Shown piece after piece: positions 34,025 through 43,935 of a stretch of 64,000 bases of DNA (positions are counted from its first letter, which is position 1; each line of letters opens with the position of its first letter). The notes beneath the pieces were generated by a model. That model did no database searches and was not told where the DNA came from. It worked only from the letters and a program-made list of their open reading frames with translations. The stretch is from Trachythela sp. YZ-2020 (taxonomy: Eukaryota; Cnidaria; Anthozoa; Malacalcyonacea; Clavulariidae): positions 620,001-684,000 of the forward strand of contig JADLSH010000293.1 in assembly GCA_016169945.1 (NCBI GenBank), written 5' to 3'. The position numbers and the translations under genes are program-made.

Positions 34025-34729
34025 ACATTAGATGTAGCTGGACAGCACAAAAATATTAGGATGATTTAGTTCAACAAATTAGAAGCCACTTTGCTGCCAA
34101 GTTAAACTAGTTAATATTCAGAATTATAACAACATTCTAAAATTATTAAATAATTTATTTTTTCTGTGTCCTGTTATTTATTTATTATTAAATATCTATT
34201 TCAGAATATAGCAGGGGCCAGGGGGTATCACAGCTTAAAAGGATAACATGAGACATGGCAGGTCTGGTTAACCAAATAATGCCCAATGTTTTCCCTGGAC
34301 AAGTAAAATTGTCTGGTGTCAGACTATAATAGCAAAATAGGATGCTTTGCAACTTAATGGATTAAGCTGCAATGAACCTGGAGAGGCACTGCTCGCTGAG
34401 AAGAGGCTAGGAAAAAGTCAGTGTAAGCACCCAAGTCTATAAGATTGCAAGGGATTTTTTATTTATGGGGTTTTTTATCAATATGCTAAAAACCCACCAG
34501 GAAATCTCTCCCTATTCCAATGTTTTGTGCCATCCCCTTTTCCACTTTTTCCCCTTTTTCATAAATTTTAATTTATGTATATGACAGTACAGTACATGAA
34601 TTCATGAAAAGTACCTGGTATGTTACAAAGTATAATCATAATCGCTTTATGCAGATGAAGTCAACACAATAAACCGAGACAAATAAAATATACTTCTCAA
34701 AAAATATATACATCGACAAGTATATATAT
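34025..34729. other. no gene seen
   Basis: AT-rich, with no frames worth annotating. Confidence 0.5.
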
Positions 34730-35135
34730 TTTTCTGTTTCATGTTGTGGCTGTCGTTCTTATCATCTTCGATTAAAAAGTTTTCCTGGGGGTGTCTGATC
34801 TGTTTTTGACGAGTATATTCTCCAGTATTTCACGAGTAAACTCTGTCAGTTTCTGTCATTTTTGCATTCGTCTCGAACACTAAAAGGTGTTCGAGAATAT
34901 CCAGCACTCCAACTCCGCTTCCTCAAAATCGTCGAAAAAAGCTGAGTGCTTGACATATTTTCTGGTCTTCCAAACCGTTGAAGACCCGTGAAAAAGCCTC
35001 TGTTGAAACAGCCTCTAAGAGACGGTTATTAACCTCCAAACATTCACTTTCGACAGTAGCCATTTTGAAATATATTCGAGCTGCGTGACCACTAAGATTA
35101 GAATTCACCGCGCGCCTCAAGCTTCGTGACGTCAT
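34730..35135 (-). pseudogene. terminal gene of the Polinton relic, unknown function, two stops
   Basis: The minus strand starts inside the right terminal block (MTSRSLRRAVN; or, more likely, the internal MATVESECLEVNNRLLEAVS at about 35064). It continues through FSRVFNGLEDQKICQALSFF, a TGA, VLDILEHLLVFETNAKMTET, DRVYS, a TGA, then TGEYTRQKQ and LIEDDK. All parts are in one frame, so only two substitutions or a small change kill it. It has no motif I know. A truncated relative lies at 32953-33096. Its position next to the terminal block suggests a minor Polinton gene. Confidence 0.5.
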
Positions 35136-35154
35136 TATGCATAAGGTCTATTCT
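35096..35154. repeat. right terminal block of the large Polinton relic
   Basis: Inverse of 24536-24592 (see there). It contains a perfect TGACGTCA at 35127-35134, which in the left block is TGACGTCT. Confidence 0.6.
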
Positions 35155-35467
35155 ATTCCTCAGCGAGATTCTAAATGCGAAGTGCAATTTCTATTACGAA
35201 GTACTTGATGTGGATCATTATGGTGAGTACCATTACTGTGTGCATTTTTGTTCTATAGTTCGCATTTTATAATAGGAAGCGTTATGGCAACGTGTTTCGG
35301 CATTTTAAGAATAATAAATAGCAATTTGGAACCGAAATAATGCGTGAGAACTAGAAAAGGTGAAAGTTTTCAAATAGGCGCGCGAAGTCGGGAATGGTCG
35401 CTAAACTCCGAATTCGAGCCGAACAAATTGCGACGAAAGATGCGGACACGGTAGGAAGCGGTCGACC

Positions 35468-35550
35468 GATGTTTGACCTAGGTTTTTAATAGGGGTTTAA
35501 CCTAGGTCTGACTATGTTTGACCTAGGTTCGACCTAGGTTTAACTTTAGA
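35468..35550. repeat. cluster of AACCTAGGTT palindromes
   Basis: TTTGACCTAGGTTT, TTTAACCTAGGTCTGA, TTTGACCTAGGTTC and TCGACCTAGGTTTAAC lie within 80 bases, and another CCTAGG follows near 35600. Confidence 0.75.
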
Positions 35551-35689
35551 ATTGGTCATTGAAAATATAGACATGTGTCATTAAGAATATTAGATCCATA
35601 ATTAACCTAGGTAAATAAGCCCTTTATGGACAATAAGATTAGAAACTTGGCGCAATGTAAACTAAAACAGAATTACATGTATTCCTAAT

Positions 35690-36030
35690 TCTAACCAGAT
35701 ACTAGAAACTTTAAATATCCGGCGTTTGATAATTGCAAGGATTAGCAGAAAATACCATTCAAATATACGTAGTTTTCATGTAAAGGGTTTAGCTAATCCT
35801 TTCCGCAGCCCGCATTGTCGTAACTTCGAAAAAAGGGTCGTTACGTACCTGACGTATTTGTATATATTATGTTAATGTTGGATAAGCGGGACATCAGGAG
35901 CGATGGGGGATAGTTATAAAAAGGCGGGGGGGGGAAGACATATAAACATAAACAGAAACAGGATTTAGAGTATCTCTTTGATACGCGTTGTTATTAAAAG
36001 AACCATAATAACCAGTTTATATTTGGCGAC
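35690..36030 (+). mobile_element. 5' LTR and leader of a Ty3/gypsy element
   Basis: ATTCCTAATTCTAACCAGAT to GTCGTTACGTAC (about 35680-35850) reappears at 39190-39340 with few differences. Downstream is a TATAAAAAGG-like promoter (35920) and TTTGGCGACGAGGATTAACA (about 36024), which fits the primer-binding/leader region of Ty3/gypsy elements. The LTR probably runs to about 36020; the 3' copy is shortened. Confidence 0.7.
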
Positions 36031-36122
36031 GAGGATTAACAAACCACTTATTTAGATGTTGGCTGCGCTGACTAGCAGAAATATACAACTATAAAGCAGC
36101 AAGAACTGAGATATTGACCAAT

Positions 36123-36961
36123 ATGGCGGCCATGACGAGCACGTCAACACTGTATTTTGACCGGATCTTTGTCCGGACGACACTTTACAGGCTTTTGATG
36201 AATTTGTTCAGACCTTCGAGCTGCGATATGATGCCCAATACCCTGACCCTCCGAATACATCCCTGGATGCGGCCATTGAACGGTGGAAACTTGCAAACGA
36301 AGATAAAAAGCCAACGCTCGATGACTATGACAACATTCGCGATGAATGGCGATCAAAAGATCGAGTGACAAAACTCCTCGGTATATTCTCTTCGAAACGA
36401 TTGTTCGCCGACTGGAAAGTTGCAGAACCAGATGATCTCAAAAGAAATAAGGCGACATGGAAACATTTTGTAACAACAATACAAAAGTACTACAAACCAA
36501 CAGAAAATCTTACACTCAAAAACCACCAGTTCCGGACTTTGGCACAGGGCGCCCATGAGTCATTTCCGACATTTTGTAATCGTGTATATAAAGCAGCTCA
36601 GCACTGTAATTTCAAATGCCACAATGACGATTGCACTGCCGAGGATACTGCCATACGCGACCAGATAATTATTGGCACCACACATGAGAAAATCAGAGAG
36701 GAAGCACTCAAAAATTCATGGGACCTCCAACAATTACGCAAGGAAGGAATGAGAATTGAAAGTGCCACCAAAGGACTGGCAGAACTCAACAATGAAAATC
36801 CAGTAAACAAAATGGGCAAATATTCCTTTAAAAACCTAAAGAAAAAACCTGAAACTGGAAAGCCTCGATCGTGTTTCTACTGTGGACAAGACATCAAGAC
36901 GTCTGTTATCGCTCACCTCAAATCCTGCAGAGCACGAACCAGCAAATGTAATTTCTTCTAA
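36123..36961 (+). pseudogene. Ty3/gypsy Gag with zinc finger
   Basis: The start MAAMTSTSTLYF (ATG 36123) is followed by a one-base shift near 36163 into a long frame: LQAFDEFVQTFELRYDAQYP, KLLGIFSSKRLFADW, ATWKHFVTTIQKYYKPTENL and AQGAHESFPTFCNRVYKAA. These form the helical retrotransposon Gag domain. Near the end, CFYCGQDI...HLKSC is a Cys-rich nucleic-acid-binding element of C-x2-C...H-x4-C type. It coats the element RNA. The frame ends at 36961 where a protease should follow, and that join is damaged. Confidence 0.8.
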
Positions 36962-39185
36962 TAACAGTCCGACAATACCAGTTCTTGGAATTGCCAAATG
37001 CGCTGTCACATGTGGTTCCACATCTACTCCAGTTGATTGGCACATAATTGATCACCCATGCGTGCCAGTATTTGCAGGACAAAGTGCAGTACAACTGGGA
37101 TGATCTAGTTTGACCCTCAGCCCCAAGTTTACAAACCAGTACAAATGATCCAGTCTAGCAACAAAGGAGCGCTTCAAGATATCTTAAAGAAATATCCGCA
37201 GAATTTTGAAGGGCTTGGGAAGTTGGAAAACCATCAAGTTAAACTGCATGTCGACCACAGTGTGAAACCGGTCGCCTCCCCAGTTCGGCCAGTGCCATAT
37301 CACTTAAAGGAACGTGTTACCAAAGAGATTGAGAAGATGATAGCCCAAGACGCCATTGAAGAGCATCCACCGATGGAACCAGCACCTTGGGTGTCAAACG
37401 CAGTTTTTACACCCAAGGCAGACGGCGCCATTCGTATGACCCTTGACGCTCGCAACGTGAATAAAGCCATCCAAGCTTCTAACCTGCCCATCCCAAAGGC
37501 AAGAAGATATTAAAGCTAAACTCAGCGGGGCGAAGATATTATCGAAAATGGACTTTACGTCGGCATTTTGGAAAATTGAACTTCACCCAGATTCCCCGTA
37601 CCTTACGGTGTTTCACGGCAACGACAAACTATACCGATATAAGCGGCTCACCATGGGCGTAATGCCAGCACAAGGTGAACTTAATATGGCTCTTCAACCG
37701 CTTTTCGCGCACATACCACAAACACACCTTATTCATGACGACCTTATCGTGGCAACAGAAACCGATGCAGAGCACAATTCCACGATTACAGCCGTCATGC
37801 AAGCCATCACTAACGCTGGTATAACCCTTAATCCAAATAAGTTCACTTTTGGAGCCTCTGAAATTGAATTCTGTATTGGCTGCGAAGGAGTACGACCAGA
37901 TCCCGCCAAAATGGAAGTACTAAATCACATTACACCACCTCGATCAAGGAAAGAATTCATCAGTTTTCTCTGTATGATGCAGTCCAACGCCGATTTAATT
38001 CAAACTTTGCACAGCACGCGCATCCAGATTGAGAGAGCTGGCCAAGAAACACAGTCGATTGACATGGACGAAAGAGCACCATGCAGCATATGAAGCAATG
38101 ATCGAACGATTTACGGCGAGTACACTACTCGAGTATTTCGACATGGGCAAGCAAACTTTCATTTTCACCGAGGCACACATTGCTGGACTTGGAGCCGTGC
38201 TGGCACCAGGAAAGACTCTGGAGAGCGCCAGACCAATTGCCATAGCTTCTAGAACAACAAGCAAGGCCGAGCAGCGCTATCCACAAATTGACCTTGAAGT
38301 CCTTGGTATTGATTTCGCTCTACGACGATTTCGCAACTACATTCTGGGTTCCCCAACCAAAATCCAGGTGATAACTGATCATAAACCTTCATGCTCTATC
38401 TTCAACGGCTCGATTCGTACAGAAAGAATAAAGCTCCGTCATCAAGACATCAGATTTACTGGGGCCTACAATGTGGGAAAGTTAACCAGATCGACTACCT
38501 ATCCCGACACGCGAAACTACCACACGAAACCAATCGCGAAACTACCACGGGAGGAACAAACTGAAGCGGATGACCTCAATAACCTCTTGTACGTACTTCA
38601 TACAACGCCAGCCATTGACTGCATAGGCATTGGGGCTATTGCGCAAGTCACAAGTAAAGACCAGACACTGTAAAAGATAGCAGCACGCGTCAAGAAGGGA
38701 CAGACTTGGATCTCAAAGACAGAATCTGCCGAAGTTCAGCGTTTCGACCCATCCTCCCACAACTCACAGTCACCGGGAATGGCATTATTCTCAAAGATGA
38801 AAGGATCATCCTTCCGACTAAACTCCAAGAAACAGCTATCCAGATTGCACACAAGGGAGCCCATCCAGGACAGGAGGGATTGAAACGACGTCTTAGACAT
38901 CATTTTTTTCTTTCACGGCATGTATAAGAAAGTTGAAGAATTTGTAAAGTCATGCGACTGCAACATCTTTGTGGATAAGAAGACCAAGGAGCCAATTAAA
39001 ACACACCGAGTACCAGAGAAGTGCTGGGAGACAGTCGCAGTGGATCTATTTGGTAGTACAAGGCCCAGTGTCAAGATTCCCTGCCCCGAAGTTAATCGCA
39101 TCAACAACGGCAGACAAAGTCATACCTGCCTTGACAGAAATATACGAAACATCCGGATTGTATGCTCAATCCTCATTATATGGTT
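36962..39185 (+). pseudogene. Ty3/gypsy Pol: reverse transcriptase, RNase H, truncated integrase
   Basis: Reverse transcriptase starts at 37145 (VKLHVDHSVKPVASPVRPVP; WVSNAVFTPKADGAIRMTLD; NVNKAIQASNLPIPK). After a shift near 37510 it continues with MDFTSAFWKIELH (motif A), MGVMPAQGELNMALQPLF (motif B) and HLIHDDLIVAT, where HDD holds the catalytic pair. RNase H follows (TEAHIAGLGAVLAPGK; RYPQIDLEVLGIDFALRRF; VITDHKPSCSIF) after another shift near 38030. The integrase zinc domain is at about 38830-38990 (AHKGAHPGQEGLKRRLRHHF, C-x-C pair damaged). The core begins with ETVAVDLFGSTRP and stops soon after; the second Asp and the Glu are deleted and the 3' LTR follows. Dead by several shifts and a large deletion. 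Confidence 0.85.
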
Positions 39186-39189
39186 ATTA

Positions 39190-39340
39190 TTCCTAATTCT
39201 AAACAGATACTAGAAATTTTAAATATTTAAGGATTAGCAGAAAATACCATTCAAATATACGTAGTTTTCATGTAAAGGGTTTAGCTAATCCTTTCCGCAG
39301 CCCGCTGAGTCGTAACTTCGAAAAAGAGTCGTTACGTACA
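39190..39340 (+). repeat. 3' LTR of the gypsy element, shortened
   Basis: Matches 35680-35850 until GTTACGTAC, then diverges. About 18 bases near 35722 (CGGCGTTTGATAATTGC) are missing here. Confidence 0.8.
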
Positions 39341-40599
39341 TATATGAGCAGGCTCTGTTTATTGGTTGGTTATGAAAATAAGTGACAGTAAAGTATAAAA
39401 ATCGTCTTTCTAAAGAACGAGTCATTAACTCTGATTACTTTTGTTTGAGAAGATCAATCACAAAATATGTTCATATTAAGTACTAGGTACTTACCGCGAA
39501 AGAAATGTTTTAAACAAAGGAAAAGCAGGGGTTGTGAGAAGACTACAGAAGTTGAGGAGGACATAAACGATAAGTAGTTAGCATACTAATCCACGAGCTA
39601 ACGGCGCGAAGCCTCGTGCGAGGGTACCAATTTCGGGAATGTGTCAACATAGCAGAATGCAAAGTCGTCCGCAATTATGTCATGGATCGTACGTCATGGA
39701 CAGAGTTTTTTGTTACGCGCATACGCCAGCACAAATCGAGAGAAGATTGGTATCTATGAAGTTTATGATTGGCTAAGATAAAGATTTTGTTTTTTCAGAG
39801 CGGACATCAGACGTTTGACTGTCAATATTTCATTTTGCAATAATTTTTTATAAGTTTTATTATTTACGGACTGCAAAGTAAACTACAACGACAAACGTTC
39901 TTGAACAAGTGTTTGCGCTTTATGGGATTGTTATATCAGAACTGAAATCAAGCTTAAGGTTTTAAAATTTCATGGGCCTGTCAAAGATGAAACCCAAAAA
40001 CAAACTTGAAAATTTTACAGTAATAATGGCGAATCTTGGTAACCTGCATTGAACTGAAAAATATTTTACTATTATCTGCATTGCGTTACGTACAGTGTTC
40101 ATTCCAGGAATTCAGCCGGGGGTTTTTGTTTTATATTATGGTGTTTTTAACAGTCCTTTATAACCATACAATGAGGATTGAGCAAAACATATTTCAAATA
40201 AACTAACTAAAACGTTTGTAATGAATATAATTTATTTAACAGTTTCTCCTCTATAGCTGAAAGGGATTTGCAGTGGAGTTTCACGAACATATTTCGAAAC
40301 GTTTTACAAAAAGTGGCAAGCTAAATTTTACTTTAAGTTGAAGCGTATAGTGAATGCCTACGCAATGTATAATTCTATACTTGAAAGTATGAATATTTTC
40401 AGTTTTTCCATTTTGGGCACAAATTTATAATTTTATGTTATATAGCATGGCAACCACTGATTGCGCATGCATATACCTTTAACAATTGATATTTCATGTG
40501 CACGAATATGACGATAATAATATTTTTGAACTATAGTTGGTAGAAAGGGCGAGGGGTTGCTGCATGCATGTATTTTCTAGTACATACGGGAATACATAC
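39341..40599. other. intron-like, no gene seen
   Basis: No frame longer than about 60 codons and no repeat recognised. It lies 3' of the EGF exon on its own strand. Confidence 0.5.
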
Positions 40600-40722
40600 C
40601 CACACATCTCGTTCCATTGAAAATGAACCCTTTCTTACACATACACTTGTAAGAACCTAAGGTGTTATTGCACGAGCGACTACCATTAGAACCACAAGAG
40701 TATGATGAACATTCATCAATAT
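40600..40722 (-). CDS. calcium-binding EGF exon of an LDLR/LRP-like receptor
   Basis: The minus strand has acceptor TTTTGCTTAG before 40722 and donor TGG|GTATGT after 40600, a 123-base phase-1 exon. It codes DIDECSSYSCGSNGSRSCNN followed by TLGSYKCMCKKGF and NGTRCVG. D-x-D-E at the start and the S-Y/F aromatic after the third Cys are the calcium-binding EGF signature, and all six cysteines are present. Such modules give rigid extracellular spacing. The exon leaves in phase 1 with a lone G that completes a Gly codon with the GT opening 19732-20110, so the two exons can splice directly. In LDL-receptor proteins an EGF module precedes the YWTD propeller, as here. Confidence 0.9.
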
Positions 40723-41138
40723 CTAAGCAAAAGATTTAAAGAGATATTGGAAAATTTTCCGATAACATTATTAGATACACATACAAACACACATGGAATA
40801 TTTTCATTTATCCTAACGGATTTTGCATAACTAATTTGGAATGATGCTAAAATAATTGTCAATCACAAGAGAGTATATGATTCATAATTTTATATAGAAA
40901 TACATAACTAGTTTGCCGAGAGGGAAAGCCTTAGATTTTTGCTTGAAATTTATCAAAAACGGACAGTCGAGACGAAAATTAGTGAGGGTGATCGGGCGTG
41001 TAGAACAGAAGCGAAAAGCAAGCTAGGCTGGTAAAACTTAGCACTGATTATTATTCGCCAGACATGCATAGGATCCTGTCCGGTGTCGTAATGAACAATA
41101 AAAATATTAGACTATATCAGTAACGACTAAGTGATTAC
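40723..41138. other. intron-like, nothing seen
   Basis: Upstream of the EGF exon on its strand. No further exon recognised. Confidence 0.5.
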
Positions 41139-41455
41139 GGGGCTTCGATGGCGCAGTCGTCAGCGCCTTTCACTTCTGAGATCGTGGATTCGATTCTCGC
41201 TAGTGACTCATGACGCTTATGTGAAAAGAGTCAGTCAACGCTCTACCGAAAGTCGTGGGTTTTCTTCGGGTATTCCGGTTTCCTCCCACATGGAATGTTA
41301 ACAGGGTGGGGTTGGGTCGTAGCTGTGCTTCCTGATCAGGCATGAGTTATACTGTGGCAGCCAGAGGCGCCTTAATAAGCCTTCTATTTTGATCAAGTCG
41401 AACTGCGTCCTTCGTAATTCAGCTCAGCTCTCAGCTGCAAGTAAGGATGATTAGC
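41139..41455 (+). mobile_element. tRNA-derived SINE with a V-like core
   Basis: The head has GATGGCGCAGTCGTCAGCGC (A box) and GTGGATTCGATTC (B box). The core contains GTGGGTTTTCTTCGGGTATT followed by CCGGTTTCCTCCCACA, which resembles the V-SINE central domain shared across animals. The tail follows about 41350-41455. Unrelated to the other SINE family here. Confidence 0.75.
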
Positions 41456-41600
41456 ACCACCCACTTGCTTACTTGCGCTTACTACTTGCGCGCACTTACT
41501 TGCACGCGCGCACTTGCGCGCGCGCGCGCGCGCGCGCGCGCGCGCCACTTGCGCGCGCGCGCGCGCGCCACTTGCACTTGCGCACTTGCCACTTGACGCA
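41456..41600. repeat. (GC)n and ACTTGCGC tract
   Basis: Alternating purine-pyrimidine GC runs of about 29 and 18 bases lie at 41514-41568, flanked by CACTTG / ACTTGCGC repeats. A strong candidate for Z-DNA. Confidence 0.9.
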
Positions 41601-42278
41601 CTTACTTACAAAGGAATATGTGAAAATATTCTGAAGTTAGACCATTTAAAATAATAATTGGTAAGGCGATTTTTAAAGTCAACGTCAATTAGTCAATGTT
41701 CTTCAAAATTAGAAATTTCTCTAGACTCTTCTCTGCATAATATTATGTGTTGTTGTTAAAGATTCATGAAATTGACAACTTTGTTAACCGCTGCAAGAGT
41801 CCTTTTTAATGCTTTTAAAACTGTAAATCTTCTCGTTATTAATAACACACTGTGACACGGGCGTATATCAGCTGTGTCAGTGGGTTAATATATTTGGATG
41901 AAATATTATTTACTAATTATTAATTTATTATTTTCGATCAGTAGACATAATACTCTAAATGAAGACCTTAAAATTGCATGGAATATGAAAAGCAAGGCAT
42001 CAAATCTCGAGGGAAGTAAAATAACAAAATAGCTAAACGAAAGAATCCATCCGGACGATTCCCTAAAGAAAAACAATGTTAGTGTTATAGCCGGGAATGT
42101 CAATGGTGTCGATACCAATATTGTAGAGAACAAAGAAGATCATTCCACAAATATTGAAAACAATGCTGTGACAAGAGAACACAAGGATTGCACTTATGAT
42201 AATGACCGAAGGCAAAGCGAAACGATAAGAGCGCGTCTAGGAATTCAAAGCGGATTACAGATAATGAATGCCGTAAAG
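41601..42278 (+). other. possible broken exon
   Basis: From 41940 a single frame runs (RHNTLNEDLKIAWNMKSKAS, a TAG at about 42022, then NNVSVIAGNVNGVDTNIVEN and HSTNIENNAVTREHKD) up to the hexamer repeat. An acceptor-like TTCGATCAG precedes it. No family recognised. Confidence 0.25.
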
Positions 42279-42386
42279 ACTATGACTATGACCATGACCA
42301 TGACCATGACCATGACCATGACCATGACAATGACCATGACCATGACCATGACCATGACCATGACCATGATCATGACCATGACCATG
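42279..42386. repeat. (ATGACC)n hexanucleotide repeat
   Basis: About 17 units with single changes (ATGACA, ATGATC). In different frames it reads Met-Thr or His-Asp, so it is not evidence for a gene by itself. Confidence 0.95.
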
Positions 42387-42600
42387 AATTTGTCCCAAAA
42401 ACGTCTATAAAGCCAATGTTGTTTGCTCTATGCGGTTTTTTTTGGTGCTAAAATAGCGCCTCTTTCATCAGCGAAAGTGCTTAATTTACACCCTTTATAA
42501 TGCTAAATAATGGGTGCTATTTTGAAACGATCAAAAGTGTTAACATAGCCCACTAGAGGTGATAAATTAACACGATTTTTAGGGTTAAATATATTATGGG

Positions 42601-43153
42601 AGTAGCTTATCCTGCCTAACCAGCAGAATTTTCCCGCCATATGACGTCAGCAACGTACATCGATCGTAATTTTCCCGCCATATGACGTCATTTGCGTACA
42701 TCCAGCACCGGAAGTAATTAGTATTCATACGCCTGGAAGTAAGAATAATGAGGTGACGTAACGTAAAGCGTTGCGTAATATAAAGCGTTGCGTAACATAA
42801 AACGTTGCGTAACGTTTAAATATTAATAGCGTTGCGTAACATAAAACGTTGCGTAACGTTTAAATATTAATAGCGGTGCGTAACATCCATACCGAGAATA
42901 TAAATTCAGGACATAGATGTATTCATACGTCACGCCTGGAAGTAAGAATAATAATGAGGTGACGTACCCTCTGAGGTGTGAAAAGTTTCGCACGACGCTG
43001 TACGGAATGTTTGTTGTCGAGAAATAAATAACAACAGAGAGTTTTGTGTTGGATTTTATTTAAATTACACAGAACAATTTAAATGTTTCTCTTAATAAGT
43101 TTTGGCTTTATTGTTCGATAGCCATGGTTTCTTTAACAAAGTCTCGGACCGTA
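42601..43153. repeat. left terminal inverted repeat, including an ATPase 3' end
   Basis: From the tip: two TTTTCCCGCC (42629, 42670), each followed by ATGACGTCA (42641, 42682), then the 19-mer CGGAAGTAATTAGTATTCA. Next are six GTTGCGTAAC-like words (42768-42885), an extra 120-base partial duplication, and 43005-43153, which is the inverse of the ATPase 3' end. On the minus strand this part reads TVRDFVKETMAIEQ and a stop, compare TVRAFAKETMAIEQ at the real gene. Confidence 0.85.
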
Positions 43154-43172
43154 TTAGACCGCTTGACCGAGT

Positions 43173-43550
43173 TTAATCATCGCTTTCTGCGTCATCATCT
43201 TCCTCAACAAAATCGTAATCCTTTAAAAGTCTTTTTATAAGACATTTCCTCTTATCAATAGCAGCTTCTAAAGCTTCTTCTGGATCAAAGTCATCGCTTT
43301 CCACAAGCGCATCCTTTGTCTTCATTATTTTTCTATGTACGGGATCTTTCTTTAGTTGTTTCATCCACAGAAGACGTTGTATATAAATATTTTCAAGTTC
43401 CTTCTGGAGTTCAGGCAGAATATTGGTGTAAGCTTTGTCGGTAGCAGATTGCTCATCAAGACCGCTGTTTACAAGGCTCTCTTTCATTTCCTCAAAAGCT
43501 GTATTGCTTCTTTGCTTTGCTTCTTCTATCATTGGTATCCAAGGATCCAT
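43173..43550 (-). CDS. small helical acidic protein of the Polinton-like element
   Basis: The ATG at 43550 gives 125 residues: DPWIPMIEEAKQRSN, LPELQKELENIYIQRLLWMK, LKKDPVHRKIMKTKDALVE, a helical basic part (IDKRKCLIKRLLKDYDFV) and an acidic tail EEDDDAESDD. The first 90 residues match the second half of the gene at 28145-28737. Upstream the same frame stays open for another 40 codons (ENNLAAVSEDEVS...ESETEEAEE), matching the acidic linker of that gene, and then meets a TGA. So the original protein was probably longer and included the finger. Transcribed away from the ATPase and ending in the left terminal repeat. No enzymatic motif; a DNA- or partner-binding role is a guess. Confidence 0.65.
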   Translation of the reverse strand: MDPWIPMIEEAKQRSNTAFEEMKESLVNSGLDEQSATDKAYTNILPELQKELENIYIQRLLWMKQLKKDPVHRKIMKTKDALVESDDFDPEEALEAAIDKRKCLIKRLLKDYDFVEEDDDAESDD

Positions 43551-43935
43551 TTCTTCTGCTTCTTCAGTTTCTGACTCATTATCAGACCCATGAGTTGTCG
43601 AAACCTCGTCTTCGGAAACCGCGGCTAAATTGTTTTCCGCAAAATTTGCAGCTCATTCCGTTACCACTGACTGTCCAGAAATGACTTGCTATTGAGCAGC
43701 ACGGCACTTTTATGAGCATGTCGTCAACAGAGAGAAAATAAAGAATAGCAGAGAGTTAGTTTTATCTTTTTATTTTACTTCCTTTCCTGCCTGTTTGGTC
43801 TTTTTGTCCTGTTTGGCTTTTTTGGCCTGTTTGGCTTGTTTGGCCTATTTGGCTTGTTTGGCTTGTTTGACCTGTCATAAAAATAAAAGATCAGGAGAAA
43901 ACAAATCATTTGCATCTGTTCTTCGAGTTGTAAAC
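43551..43935. promoter_or_regulatory. bidirectional promoter region of the Polinton-like element
   Basis: The 385 bases between the divergent genes should hold both promoters. A TTTGGCCTG/TTTGGCTTG repeat of about nine units fills 43785-43875. It creates an open frame (LACLAYLACLACL) in front of the ATPase, which I regard as non-coding because the zinc finger begins right at the next ATG. Confidence 0.4.

Noticed and set aside
41150..41215. A second tRNA gene
   Set aside because: A and B boxes are present but acceptor pairing is absent, and a V-like SINE core follows.
42168..42410. Open frame with Met-Thr repeats
   Set aside because: Product of the (ATGACC)n hexamer. The His-Asp frame could recall a zinc-transporter loop, but no transporter sequence surrounds it.
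43795..43935. Upstream extension of the ATPase frame (LACLAYLACLACL...)
   Set aside because: It is the translation of a TTTGGCCTG simple repeat; the zinc finger begins right after ATG 43936, as in the related gene at 28.1 kb.
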